Shown: piece by piece, positions 41,818 to 51,303 of the stretch | How the letters are laid out: every line of letters begins with the position of its first letter | How positions within the stretch are numbered: the stretch's first letter is position 1 | DNA from: Solobacterium sp. | GTDB taxonomy: Bacteria > Bacillota_I > Bacilli_A > Erysipelotrichales > Erysipelotrichaceae | Direction: 5' to 3' | Length of the DNA stretch: 63,412 nucleotides | Assembly: GCA_017430925.1 (NCBI GenBank) | Contig: JAFRMA010000086.1 | Location: 1-63,412 of the forward strand | The notes under the pieces: generated by a model | What the model was told of the DNA's origin: nothing | Seen by the model: only the letters and a program-made list of their open reading frames with translations | The model's database searches: none | Program-made: the position numbers and the translations under genes

Positions 41818-43192
41818 TATTTTCTCCTCTTAGTTTTGCGGCAATTTCCCGGGTGTATTCATCTGTAAGTTTGAATTTCTTCGAGAATACCATTAATGCG
41901 CAGAATAAACCGAGAATCGGTAGAATTGTCATCAGCAGACGCAGACCGAGAATTGTCGACGCGCTCTGCGCTTCCACCACACCGGTCGTATCACTGTTTC
42001 CGACAAGACCAATCATGTCCAGTCCGATACCGGTCAGGAATACAGCTACTCCACTGGCTGCCTTGACCACGAATGTCTGCATGGAGAAGATCACACTCTC
42101 TTCACGATGTCCGGACTGATACTCGCCATAGTCTACGGAACTGGATAAGAATACTGTCGTCAGTACCGTTAACATACCATTCGCCAGGAATACCAGCAGG
42201 CCGCAGACGCACAATACCGCCAGAGATGAAGATAAACCGGTCATACAGGCAAGTAGAATCAGGAAATAGCCGGTAATCGCCAGACACAGACACATCTTGA
42301 AGATGGAGGTATTACTCATCTTTTTACGAAGCAGAGGATACAGTAACATCATTCCCAGGATCTGGGAAGCACCGCCGACCATGTTGAAGGTTGTATAACT
42401 TCCCTGCCAGTCTGCGCCGCCGAGATCATACTTGAAGAAGTAGATGATCAGGTTGGAGGTAATATACAATGCGCAGTTGATCAGAACGATCGTCACAACG
42501 GTAACCATTGCCTGGTCATTCGCAAACAGAGACTTGAACATCTCCTTGACCGTGGTGGTCTCCATACGTTCTTCGGTTGTCTTCTCCTTGACCGACATCA
42601 CACAGATCACTTCCGCAAGGATAAACAGTATGGATACGATCAGCGCCAGTCTGCCGAAGCCCAGACGTTCGTTGCCTGCCCCAAGCTTGGCGACAGCCAT
42701 GACCGTAAATACCGTAATCAGCGCATTGCCTACACCGGCGCATGTACGTCCGACAACCGACAGATGTTCCCTGTCTTCAATCGTATCGGTTACTGCCGGA
42801 ATCATGGACCAGTAAGGGATATCCATCATTGTATAAGTCATTCCCCAGAGAATATAAACCACCGCGAAGAATGCCATCAAACCTGTACCCTTGGTATTCG
42901 GCGCATTAAACAGCGCATACAGTACAAACGCATTCAGTACCGTACCTCCAAGCAGCCAGGGTCTGAACTTACCCCACCTGGTCTTGGTTTTGGCCACCAG
43001 GATCCCCATAAACGGATCGTTGGCAGCGTCAAAGATACGCGCGATCATCAGAATCGTTCCGACAAATGTTGCGGATAAACCCAGAATATCCTGATAGAAA
43101 TACATCACATACGAAGCGGATAAGGCGTACACCATATCCTTGCCTATGGCACCGATACCATAAGCAGCTGTCTGTGTTTTTGTAAATTTCAT
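41810..43192 (-). CDS. GPH family sugar:cation symporter
   Basis: 460 residues, 12 membrane helices, opening KFTKTQTAAYGIGAIGKD and with RIFDAANDPFMGILVAKTKT, the conserved Asp block of the glycoside-pentoside-hexuronide family (MelB/UidB type). It lies between two cytosolic glycosidase genes, overlapping both by a few bases, and so is the probable importer of their galactoside substrate. Confidence 0.92.
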   Translation of the reverse strand: MKFTKTQTAAYGIGAIGKDMVYALSASYVMYFYQDILGLSATFVGTILMIARIFDAANDPFMGILVAKTKTRWGKFRPWLLGGTVLNAFVLYALFNAPNTKGTGLMAFFAVVYILWGMTYTMMDIPYWSMIPAVTDTIEDREHLSVVGRTCAGVGNALITVFTVMAVAKLGAGNERLGFGRLALIVSILFILAEVICVMSVKEKTTEERMETTTVKEMFKSLFANDQAMVTVVTIVLINCALYITSNLIIYFFKYDLGGADWQGSYTTFNMVGGASQILGMMLLYPLLRKKMSNTSIFKMCLCLAITGYFLILLACMTGLSSSLAVLCVCGLLVFLANGMLTVLTTVFLSSSVDYGEYQSGHREESVIFSMQTFVVKAASGVAVFLTGIGLDMIGLVGNSDTTGVVEAQSASTILGLRLLMTILPILGLFCALMVFSKKFKLTDEYTREIAAKLRGENNG

Positions 43193-45540
43193 CGTTGTTC
43201 TCCCTCAATTGTGAATTCTTCTGCGACAGGGGTTATGCCCTCTGCACGAATCGTCAGTTTTGCTTTTCCGCTGTGTCCTGTTGTTCTCACATATGTACCG
43301 CACATACCGCCTTCTGCTGTAACTGTAGCCGGTCCCACAAGTTCCAGATCACCCTCCAGTTCAAAGTGAACCGGAAGCTGCGCATAAGACGCGATGTTAT
43401 TGTTTCCGTCCAGGATACGTACACGTACGGCTGCCATATCATAAACTTCCCCTTCATGAAGGATATTCTGGCTGACCTTAACCTCTGTATGTAACTGTGT
43501 ATTTGGTGTCTTTACCACACTGGCAACCACCTCTCCGCGTTTTACCGCGTCAAAGCGCCATACCGTGGCTTCCCCGCCCCAGTTGCCTACATATGTACCA
43601 TAGAGACGATATCCATCCTCAAACTTCAGATGATAACGCATCATCGCATATCCGAGTTTTGCCTGATAGTTCACCGGCAGGTTGGACAATCCGTATTTCT
43701 GTGCTGCCAGCATACATTCCCGGATCAGATCTGCTTCCTTCTTGTCAAAGCCTTCGTTGTCTTCCAGCAGCTGTCCGATCGTATCATCAATAATGATTGG
43801 CCCATGCAGTAAGCCGTTAAATCCCTTGGTATGGAAAGATTTGACTTTCTGGTCATTCTTGTACAGAACGACTTCATCCGCATTGGTAAACGCGTAGATC
43901 TCTCCGATCTGCCCTGCCGGATAATCTCCGATATCCATACTGGTACCAATCTCCAGTACCGGAGTATCTTCACCCTGGCTGGCATATACCGCAGCCGCAA
44001 GTTTCGGATTACGGAAGTAGTCCATCACACCGTGATAACATACTCTGTCCCCGGACCCGAAGTCTTTGTGGGTAGGATAGTCAAACATACACCACTGGAA
44101 GACACCTGCATGTGTACCGTCCAATGTCGCGTCATTCAGTACTCTGGCATGCCTAAGCGCGTGTTCCTGGCGTTTCTGCCACGGATCAAACGACTTTGTC
44201 GGGAACATATGCCCGTTGGCTTCTGAGATCAATAACGGCTTATGTACATCCGGAGATACATCTTTCTTGGGCTTTGCGCCAGGTGTTTTCCCGTCATGAG
44301 AGAAATCATTGAAACTGTAGACATCTTCCAGAAGACTGCTCTTTTCCAGATAACGTACACCGGATGTCGGACGATACGGATCCAGGCGATGTGCCACGTC
44401 ATTGGTCTTCTGGTAGAATTCATCATTGTCCGTACTTTCGTTGATCCGTACTCCCCACAGGAAGATAGAAGGATGCTGGCGGTACTGCAGCACCATCTCT
44501 TCCGTATTCTTTACTGCCTGTTCCTGCCAGGCTTCATCACCTACGTGCTGCCACCCCGGAATCTCTGTAAACACCAGTAATCCTGCCTTGTCACAAGCAT
44601 CCAGGAAATCATGACTATCCGGGTAATGGGAAGTTCTTACCGCATTGACCTTTAACTCTTGTTTCAGGATACGGACATCTTCTTCCTGGAGATGCTTTAC
44701 AGCCGCATATCCTACATAGGGATAACACTGGTGACGATTCAATCCCCTGAGGAATACCGGTCTTCCGTTCAGGAAGAACAGATTCTCCGAGAAATGTACG
44801 GTACGGAATCCGAAGGTATTCACTACCTGGTCAGTACATACTCCGTCTTCCCATAACTCTGTTTCACAGGTATAGAGATTCGGATGATCAATATCCCAGG
44901 CTTTGACTTCTTTAGACTCCAGACGGATCTTTTTGGAAGTACTGACGGTTTCCGCAACCACATTTCCGTCCTGGTCCTTGATCCGGACATGAAACTCCAA
45001 AGAATCTTTTTCTCCATCTGTTTCGATCTGGATATCCGCAGTCTGCAGATCCGGTGTTGTGACATAGACATCTTTAATAAAGGTCTCAGGACGTATATCC
45101 AGCCAGACATCACGGTAAATACCGCCGAAAGTAAGATAATCAATCACAAAACCAAACGGAGGAATCGTTCCGTCTTCATGTGAATCTACTTTTACAGCGA
45201 TGGTATTCTCTTCTCCATAGCTGACCAGATCTGTGATTTCCACGGTAAATGCCGTATACCCGCAGGCATGTCTTCCGCATTCTGTACCGTTGACGTAAAC
45301 CACTGCCTGATGCGCAATACCGTCAAACTTCAAAAAGATCCTCTTTCCCTTTTCTTCTTCAGGAATCATGATCTTTTTCCGGTATCCTGCAGTTTTCTCG
45401 TAATCTTTGTGATCGGCATAATGAAGAGGTGTTTCCGATACGGAGTGAGGGATGCGTACAACCTTCTCATACCCGCCGTCAGTCATGAATATATCCTCCC
45501 ACTGTGAGGTATATTCCCATGTATTATTTATACGCAGCAT
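43189..45540 (-). CDS. Glycoside hydrolase family 2 (beta-galactosidase/beta-glucuronidase-like)
   Basis: 783 residues: jelly-roll sugar-binding domain (~1-180), Ig-like domain (~180-260), catalytic barrel with acid/base Glu368 (GVRINES) and nucleophile Glu440 (LLISEANG), then extra beta domains to the end. VRTSHYPDSHDFLDACDKAGLLV is also a GH2 signature. The combination with GH36 favours beta-galactosidase, but glucuronidase cannot be excluded. No signal peptide. It is the first gene of the operon and has a palindrome over its presumed promoter. Confidence 0.88.
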   Translation of the reverse strand: MLRINNTWEYTSQWEDIFMTDGGYEKVVRIPHSVSETPLHYADHKDYEKTAGYRKKIMIPEEEKGKRIFLKFDGIAHQAVVYVNGTECGRHACGYTAFTVEITDLVSYGEENTIAVKVDSHEDGTIPPFGFVIDYLTFGGIYRDVWLDIRPETFIKDVYVTTPDLQTADIQIETDGEKDSLEFHVRIKDQDGNVVAETVSTSKKIRLESKEVKAWDIDHPNLYTCETELWEDGVCTDQVVNTFGFRTVHFSENLFFLNGRPVFLRGLNRHQCYPYVGYAAVKHLQEEDVRILKQELKVNAVRTSHYPDSHDFLDACDKAGLLVFTEIPGWQHVGDEAWQEQAVKNTEEMVLQYRQHPSIFLWGVRINESTDNDEFYQKTNDVAHRLDPYRPTSGVRYLEKSSLLEDVYSFNDFSHDGKTPGAKPKKDVSPDVHKPLLISEANGHMFPTKSFDPWQKRQEHALRHARVLNDATLDGTHAGVFQWCMFDYPTHKDFGSGDRVCYHGVMDYFRNPKLAAAVYASQGEDTPVLEIGTSMDIGDYPAGQIGEIYAFTNADEVVLYKNDQKVKSFHTKGFNGLLHGPIIIDDTIGQLLEDNEGFDKKEADLIRECMLAAQKYGLSNLPVNYQAKLGYAMMRYHLKFEDGYRLYGTYVGNWGGEATVWRFDAVKRGEVVASVVKTPNTQLHTEVKVSQNILHEGEVYDMAAVRVRILDGNNNIASYAQLPVHFELEGDLELVGPATVTAEGGMCGTYVRTTGHSGKAKLTIRAEGITPVAEEFTIEGEQR

Positions 45541-45561
45541 ATTCGTTCCTTTCCGATGAAT

Positions 45562-45584
45562 AATGTTATTAATAGTATAACATT
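45562..45584. promoter_or_regulatory. Palindrome in the GH2 promoter region
   Basis: AATGTTAT (45562-45569) and ATAACATT (45577-45584) form a perfect 8-base inverted repeat with a 7-base spacer. On the minus strand it includes TATACT, a likely -10. The position suits a LacI- or other repressor operator. Confidence 0.55.
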
Positions 45585-45615
45585 AAGCCTGTATATTTCG
45601 TATCCGGTGAAGAGA

Positions 45616-45667
45616 AATACCGTTCATTCAATACTTGTTCATTTATGTTTCATAACAAATATGAACA
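45616..45667. promoter_or_regulatory. Operator-like repeats upstream of MATE copy 2
   Basis: AATACCGTTCATTC (45616-45629) matches 13 of 14 bases at 39284-39297. TGTTCAT (45636-45642) and ATGAACA (45661-45667) form an inverted repeat. GTTCAT/ATGAAC half-sites also occur at 48402-48419 before the AraC gene. Confidence 0.5.
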
Positions 45668-45722
45668 TGATTCTTACACGTAAATAATGCTATGATAGTC
45701 ATGTTTTAAGGAGGGGATAACG

Positions 45723-47081
45723 ATGCGTATTCAGCTTGTCAAAGAGAAAGAGTTCTATATGCGTGTCCTGGCGATCATGCTGCCTGTAGCTCTGCAGCAG
45801 GCGATCAACATGGGTGTAAACATGTTGGATACGATGATGCTCGGAAGTTTTGGTGAAATACAATTATCCGCGTCTTCTCTGGCCAACCAGTTCTATGCAA
45901 TCTTCAACATCTTCTGCATGGGTATTATCGGTGGTTCCAGTGTGCTTGCGGCGCAGTACTGGGGTGCCAGAGAACAGGAAAAAGTACGGGAGACATTCAA
46001 TATGGCGCTGCGGCTGGCTACGTTCCTCTCATTCTTCTTCGCAATCATCACCTGGTTATTCCCGGCGCAGATCATGCGGATCTATACAAACGAGGCAGAT
46101 GTTATCGTCCAGGGTGTACGTTATCTGCGTATTACGACATTTATCTACTTCATTCACGGTACCGGTCTGGTTGCGGCGCAGCTGATGCGTTCCGTTGGTG
46201 AAGCGAGATTAGGTCTTATCGTTTCCTGTATATCCTTCTTTGTGAATATCCTTGCGAACTATACGTTTATCTTCGGTAAATTCGGTGCTCCCCGTATGGA
46301 GATTGCCGGTGCTGCGCTTGGTACATTGATTGCCCGTACTGCTGAGTTTATTGTCACCTTCTGGTTTATCTTCAAGATGGATAAGAAACTGGGTTTACGT
46401 ATCAAGGATCTTCTGCATAATCCTTCTTCGGAATTCTTCAGCAATTACTTCCGTCTCGGTGCTCCGGTACTGGTCAGTGACGCGCTGCTGGGATTCGGCG
46501 GTACGGCTGTCAGTATTATTCTTGGTCATATGGGATCCGCGGTGGTTGCGGCTAATGCGATCTGCCAGGTTCTGGATCGTCTGATGACTGTAGTCATCCA
46601 GGGTATTTCCAACGCATCCAGTATCATTACCGGGCATACGGTTGGGGCTGGTGACCGCGAGAAAGCTCTGCGGGAGGGTGAAACCTTCTACCTGCTTAGT
46701 GTGATCTTCGGCGCAATTACCGGTGTATTGATTTTCTTTGTTGGCCCGTTATCCGTCAAAATGTATACATTGACACCGGATACGGTTGTGATTGCCAACC
46801 AGCTGATGCATGCCTACGCCTTGATCATCTTCTTCCAGGCAGTGCAGTCTGTCATGACCAAGGGTGTATTAAGAGGCGGCGGAGATACCAAGTTCCTGAT
46901 GAAGGCAGATATTATCTTCATGTGGATCGTATCCATTCCGTTAGGCGCGCTTGCCGGGCTTGTATTACACTGGCCGGCATGGCTGACCATGTGGTGTCTG
47001 CGTATTGACTATGCGATCAAGTCTGTATGGTGTGTATCCCGTCTGCACAGCGGTAAGTGGATCCACTCCATTGAGCGTTGA
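45723..47081 (+). CDS. MATE family efflux pump, copy 2
   Basis: 452 residues with 12 helices; PVALQQAINMGVNMLDTMMLG and the GIIGGSSVLAAQYWGAR segment are typical of MATE proteins. The ribosome site AAGGAGGGG is strong. It is a different subfamily from copy 1. It is divergent from the GH2 operon. It ends before a strong terminator. Confidence 0.92.
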   Translation: MRIQLVKEKEFYMRVLAIMLPVALQQAINMGVNMLDTMMLGSFGEIQLSASSLANQFYAIFNIFCMGIIGGSSVLAAQYWGAREQEKVRETFNMALRLATFLSFFFAIITWLFPAQIMRIYTNEADVIVQGVRYLRITTFIYFIHGTGLVAAQLMRSVGEARLGLIVSCISFFVNILANYTFIFGKFGAPRMEIAGAALGTLIARTAEFIVTFWFIFKMDKKLGLRIKDLLHNPSSEFFSNYFRLGAPVLVSDALLGFGGTAVSIILGHMGSAVVAANAICQVLDRLMTVVIQGISNASSIITGHTVGAGDREKALREGETFYLLSVIFGAITGVLIFFVGPLSVKMYTLTPDTVVIANQLMHAYALIIFFQAVQSVMTKGVLRGGGDTKFLMKADIIFMWIVSIPLGALAGLVLHWPAWLTMWCLRIDYAIKSVWCVSRLHSGKWIHSIER

Positions 47082-47126
47082 TCGTTCCCCGGATATTACC
47101 GCCGGATTCACCTGTATAAAAAGAGA

Positions 47127-47160
47127 AAACAACCTGGGCTAATGAGTTCCCAGGTTGTTT
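47127..47160 (+). terminator. Bidirectional terminator between MATE copy 2 and amidohydrolase genes
   Basis: A perfect 12-base stem (47127-47138 with 47149-47160) has a 10-base loop. It is flanked by T-rich runs on both strands (TTTTATT on plus, TTTTCTCTTTTT on minus). Confidence 0.85.
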
Positions 47161-47170
47161 TATTACCAGA

Positions 47171-48328
47171 TCATTCAACATCCGGCTCTCTCAAGCCATA
47201 CAGTCTCAAGGCGTTTTTATAAAGAATCTGGCGTGCTGTTTCCTCAGCCTGTTCTTTACTCAGCAGACCTGCACTTACCTTACGTTCAAGTACATTTGCC
47301 AGTGCTGTCTTACTGACCTTCGAAGCTGCCCAGACGATCTCCGCATGATCATGCTGGCCGGATCCCAGCATAATTTTGCTGTGAGGTGCTATTGAGAGCA
47401 CTGTCTCCAGGATTTGTTCTATATTAAGCGACAGCCATGGCAGTGACCAGCCGATATCAACCCAGACATTCGGATAGCAATGCGTAAGCCATGCCGCATG
47501 GCCAAAATCCGGCGGATTCCCATGCAGAAGGACGATCCGCGCATCAGCGAAACGATCATCCCGCATCAAGGGCACTATCACATACGGATCTGTATCAGTT
47601 TGCAGATCGTTGGGATTACCGGTACAGCCGGTATGCACATGGACGGAAAAACCAAGTTCCTGCGTCATGATCAGTACTTGCTGGAAAGCCGCAAGATAGA
47701 TATCCTCAAACGCTTTCCGATCACCGTTTACTGCCATGGTATACCGGGCAGATGCTTCTTCATCACTGATTGGAATCATAGGCTGGGATCGAAGTTCCAG
47801 TAAATGTGATTTCACTCCGATAAAACCTTCTTCAAGCTTCCGGCGAAGTATCGTGTCGAACCTGGTCATGAATGCCGTATAGTCTTCACAATCTTTAAGC
47901 AGTGTCCGAACACAAGGATCCATCTGAAACAACCTGTAGATCCTGGTTGGAAAGCACTGAAGAACAGGATCACCAAACTCTGCTCCGTCATCCACAACTT
48001 CTCCGATTACTCCGGCTTCGCGATATAGTTCCTGCGCATACCCGAAACCATCTTTTTCCGTACGTTCATTGCGGGCTGCGATTACTGCTTCAGGAGTTGC
48101 TTCGCAGTCATACTTTTGAGCCATCAAACTGATCATGGTTTTCACAACACCCATATTCATGATGTTATACTCACGTTCCTGCTGTGCCGCATTATCCAGT
48201 TCATGAACAGGTGCACGTCCGTGGACAAACGCCATGGCAAAATCAATGGGACGGATCCTGCGGTTGCTTATATTGATCCGGTGGGTATGGTTGTCAAAAA
48301 AAGGATAGTCACTGAAATCAAGCATCAT
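47171..48328 (-). CDS. Amidohydrolase-family metal-dependent hydrolase
   Basis: About 385 residues from one of two tandem ATGs at 48328, with AAGGAG 9 bases upstream; an upstream in-frame start lacks such a site. The metal-binding HxH is in FFDNHTHR, with later HVHTGCTG, LLHGNPP and the Asp/His-containing GSGQHDHAEIVW. The fold belongs to the amidohydrolase_2 or uronate-isomerase-like group; substrate unknown. It diverges from an AraC regulator, which probably controls it. Confidence 0.75.
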   Translation of the reverse strand: MMLDFSDYPFFDNHTHRINISNRRIRPIDFAMAFVHGRAPVHELDNAAQQEREYNIMNMGVVKTMISLMAQKYDCEATPEAVIAARNERTEKDGFGYAQELYREAGVIGEVVDDGAEFGDPVLQCFPTRIYRLFQMDPCVRTLLKDCEDYTAFMTRFDTILRRKLEEGFIGVKSHLLELRSQPMIPISDEEASARYTMAVNGDRKAFEDIYLAAFQQVLIMTQELGFSVHVHTGCTGNPNDLQTDTDPYVIVPLMRDDRFADARIVLLHGNPPDFGHAAWLTHCYPNVWVDIGWSLPWLSLNIEQILETVLSIAPHSKIMLGSGQHDHAEIVWAASKVSKTALANVLERKVSAGLLSKEQAEETARQILYKNALRLYGLREPDVE

Positions 48329-48401
48329 TATCATCCACTCCTTAATACTACTGTAGTCAACCTCTTTATACCTTTTCTGCCGGTCAACGTCAATTACTAT
48401 C

Positions 48402-48419
48402 ATGAACGATACTGTTCAT
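48402..48419. promoter_or_regulatory. Inverted repeat between amidohydrolase and AraC genes
   Basis: ATGAAC (48402-48407) and GTTCAT (48414-48419) enclose six bases. The half-site recurs in the MATE copy 2/GH2 intergenic region, suggesting regulation by the same protein. Confidence 0.45.
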
Positions 48420-48514
48420 ATAAAGCCTCTCCTCCAGCCAGCCGCAAAGAACGATCCGATCCTCCGTTATCTCTGTATATTTTGATAATTTTATGAAATG
48501 TTGTATAAAATATC

Positions 48515-48544
48515 TTTACTTTCCTGTATCAAGAATCTTATGAT
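48515..48544 (+). promoter_or_regulatory. AraC-gene promoter (predicted leaderless)
   Basis: TTTACT (48515-48520), an 18-base spacer and TATGAT (48539-48544) are followed by exactly 6 bases and the ATG at 48551. No ribosome site is present. Confidence 0.6.
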
Positions 48545-48550
48545 TAATGT

Positions 48551-49318
48551 ATGGCAAGTGAAAGTAAGGATAATTTCAGTTTCGATATTTTAAATATCCA
48601 TGATTTTCTGCAGAACCGTGATCCGCGCAGAGATATCACTTTTGATGATGAGCAGATATTGAAATCCTACATTATCAATAACGATCCCCGGGCTTTGGAG
48701 TTTGCGATGAGTTTATTTAACGTGGACCGCATGGGTGAAATGTCAAAAGATCCGCAGAAACAGATTATTATGGGCTGTATCGCTTCGATTACATTGAATA
48801 CGCGCAGTTTTGTCCGCGCCGGCATCCCCTGGTCCATCGCCTACGCGATCTCGGATATGTACCTGCAGCAGCTGGACTTCAACTTCACCAAGGAACAAGC
48901 TGCGGAATGGTACTACCAGTCATTCTCCACATTCTCTTCCATGCGTAATGTCGGGCCTACAGATCTGATGGAAAAAACCGGCACATCACAGTTCTCCAAA
49001 CTGGTCACCAGCGCAATCAACTACATATACAAAAACTTATATTCCAACATCACCCTGAAAGATGTCGCGACCTCTCTTTATGTCACCCCGGACTATCTAT
49101 CTCATCTGTTCCGTACGGAGACAGGTGTTACCTTCTCCCGGTTTGTACGCAAACAAAAAATAGAGATGGCAAAGATCATGTTGATGAACTCTGCGTCATC
49201 TCTTGCGGAAATCTCCAATTCCCTGTCTTTCTGCAGCCAGAGTTATTTTACCAAAGTCTTCCATGAGGAGACCGGTTATACTCCGAATGAATATATAGAG
49301 TTATCCAGAAACGGATAA
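48551..49318 (+). CDS. AraC family transcriptional regulator
   Basis: 255 residues. The C-terminal ~100 residues contain two helix-turn-helix motifs (ITLKDVATSLYVTPDYLSHL and SLAEISNSLSFCSQSYF) ending in the AraC tail GYTPNEY. The N-terminal ~150 residues are helical and not a cupin, so the inducer is unknown. It probably controls the divergent amidohydrolase gene and perhaps the galactoside/MATE locus. Confidence 0.88.
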   Translation: MASESKDNFSFDILNIHDFLQNRDPRRDITFDDEQILKSYIINNDPRALEFAMSLFNVDRMGEMSKDPQKQIIMGCIASITLNTRSFVRAGIPWSIAYAISDMYLQQLDFNFTKEQAAEWYYQSFSTFSSMRNVGPTDLMEKTGTSQFSKLVTSAINYIYKNLYSNITLKDVATSLYVTPDYLSHLFRTETGVTFSRFVRKQKIEMAKIMLMNSASSLAEISNSLSFCSQSYFTKVFHEETGYTPNEYIELSRNG

Positions 49319-49849
49319 TTATCTATACGGTTTTGCCGGGTATTCCGGAAAATCATAGACACCATCCAGCCAGCCAAGCAGGAATGCTTTAGCCAGGCTG
49401 TTTTTTCTTATGTTTATCCGTGCTTCTTCGGGAGTAAACCATGCCCAGTTGTCGACTTCTTCATTACAGTTTACTTCCCCTTTTACCGTTACGGCAAAGT
49501 TAAGCATCAGTGTATTTGACGGAGTGAAGTAACGACTGTGATTGAATCTTATACCGGTGACGGTTAGGCCGGTCTCTTCCCGGACTTCACGGATTGCGGC
49601 ATCCTCGGCATCTTCACCTTTATTTACATATCCGGCAACCAGGATATATTCATTTCCTCCGTATTGGCGGATCATCAGGATCTGATTCTCTTCCTCATTC
49701 AGGATGATCATGGATACAGCTGTATTAAATACCGGAAAACGGTATTCCTGACAAGTAGTACAGTAAGGGATATCTCCTTCATTCTTCAGATACTTGCGGA
49801 TCAGTTTTGTGCCGCAATGCATACAGTAATTCATTTCCGGTATTTTCAT
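49319..49849 (-). CDS. NUDIX hydrolase with N-terminal zinc ribbon (NudC-like)
   Basis: 176 residues. The cysteines C9/C12 and C30/C33 form a zinc ribbon and GYVNKGED-AIREVREETGL is a Nudix box. This layout resembles the C-terminal half of NADH pyrophosphatases, which may hydrolyse NAD(H) or deNAD RNA. A GGAGGT site precedes the ATG. It is convergent with the AraC gene with no gap. Confidence 0.88.
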   Translation of the reverse strand: MKIPEMNYCMHCGTKLIRKYLKNEGDIPYCTTCQEYRFPVFNTAVSMIILNEEENQILMIRQYGGNEYILVAGYVNKGEDAEDAAIREVREETGLTVTGIRFNHSRYFTPSNTLMLNFAVTVKGEVNCNEEVDNWAWFTPEEARINIRKNSLAKAFLLGWLDGVYDFPEYPAKPYR

Positions 49850-49921
49850 GGTTCACCTCCTGTTCATTGTAGCAGAATTGGAATATGATAATACACATCA
49901 GGTTTATAGAGGTTAACAAAG

Positions 49922-50515
49922 ATGAAAAGAGTATGGACATGTATATTCGCCTGTGTACTGGTTCTGGGTATGACAGGATGTAAAAAGAAAGAGGAACAGC
50001 CGGTACAGACATCTGATGATACGGTGTATACGGCCAGAATGACGGTCAAAGACTACGGGGAGATCGTCTTTGAGATGAAGACGAGTACAGCTCCGGAAAC
50101 GGTAAAGAATTTTGTGGAGCTGGCAGAAAGCGGCTTCTATGACGGTCTTACCTTCCACCGGATCATGGACGGTTTTATGATCCAGGGAGGTGATCCTGAC
50201 GGGAATGGCGGCGGAGGTTCCGGGAAGACCATACACGGAGAATTCTCTTCCAACGGGTATGATAATCCGCTGTCACATGTCTGCGGGACCGTATCCATGG
50301 CCAGAGCCAAGAACCCGGACAGTGCCAGTTCACAGTTCTTTATCTGTGTAGCAGATGATACTTTCCTGGATGGTGATTATGCGGCATTCGGGACTGTTAC
50401 TGAAGGACTGGAAGTTGCGATGAAGATTGCGGCAGATGCCCAGCCTGTCGATAAAAACGGTACGATTCTTCCCGAAGAACAGCCGGTTATCGAATCCATA
50501 GTGATAGAGAAATAA
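49922..50515 (+). CDS. Cyclophilin-type peptidyl-prolyl isomerase lipoprotein
   Basis: 197 residues. A lipobox LGMTGC places the mature cysteine at residue 20, so the protein is anchored outside the membrane. The cyclophilin domain has LTFHRIMDGFMIQGGDP and SSQFFICV; catalytic Arg and Gln positions are present. It assists folding of exported proteins. AGAGG precedes the ATG. Confidence 0.93.
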   Translation: MKRVWTCIFACVLVLGMTGCKKKEEQPVQTSDDTVYTARMTVKDYGEIVFEMKTSTAPETVKNFVELAESGFYDGLTFHRIMDGFMIQGGDPDGNGGGGSGKTIHGEFSSNGYDNPLSHVCGTVSMARAKNPDSASSQFFICVADDTFLDGDYAAFGTVTEGLEVAMKIAADAQPVDKNGTILPEEQPVIESIVIEK

Positions 50516-50517
50516 AC

Positions 50518-50544
50518 ACAGGGTATCCCATACGGATACCCTGT
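50518..50544 (+). terminator. Cyclophilin gene terminator
   Basis: A perfect 11-base stem (50518-50528 with 50534-50544) has a CATAC loop and is followed by ATTATT. It can also serve the convergent gene. Confidence 0.8.
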
Positions 50545-50570
50545 ATTATTCATAATCATGATAATAAGTA

Positions 50571-51068
50571 TTACTTATTGAAAATCACCGAAAATGATCC
50601 TTTCTCACCCCGGAACAACAGCGGGATTCTTTCTCCGGTAACCATGTCTCTGCCAACCGTGGCGGATGATCCATCCTCTGCCGCAATACCGACCTGTACG
50701 ACATAACTATCCTTTTCCGTAGAAAAACGCAGTTCGTGGGCTACATCATACCGTATCGGCATACTTCCGTGCGGAGGCAGATCTCCGCTGAGGAACTCGT
50801 ACTTCATCTTGTGTTCTCCGGCAGGGATTCCGACCAAATCTGCCAGCGTATCATCAAAGTTCACCACTACCGTCTCATTATCCCCGTTAAAGGTCATTGT
50901 GCCATGTTCTGATGTAAATACACCGTCATGCGGTGCCGGAGCGGGAGTATCCGGTTCATACGGTTTATTCTCCCGGAGATCTGAAATACTGTTTCTGTAG
51001 ACCAGATATCCAGATCCTGCCAGAATTACCAGCAATATTATCCCGATGATCTTCATGATTATTTTCAT
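50571..51068 (-). CDS. Membrane-anchored extracellular protein of unknown function
   Basis: 165 residues: an N-terminal helix (~5-25), a Pro-rich spacer (PDTPAPAPHD) and a small beta-rich domain. No known family is evident. A second in-frame ATG is possible at residue 5. It is convergent with the cyclophilin gene and has a weak ribosome site. Confidence 0.65.
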   Translation of the reverse strand: MKIIMKIIGIILLVILAGSGYLVYRNSISDLRENKPYEPDTPAPAPHDGVFTSEHGTMTFNGDNETVVVNFDDTLADLVGIPAGEHKMKYEFLSGDLPPHGSMPIRYDVAHELRFSTEKDSYVVQVGIAAEDGSSATVGRDMVTGERIPLLFRGEKGSFSVIFNK

Positions 51069-51303
51069 GGTATACTCACGCTCTCTTTCTTTTACAGTCT
51101 TGTGAAAAGGAATGACCCGATATACGGCATTTGTGACAATTGAACCAGAGATGTTGTGTTATCCATTCCATATATATCATATTCTCTGATTACTTTCATT
51201 CAATTTCATTATTCCTGTGTTGTACCCATGATGAGTATGATGATTTTCCCGTTATTTCCATACTCTTGATGACATATAATAAATGTAACAAAGGAGAATA
51301 CTT

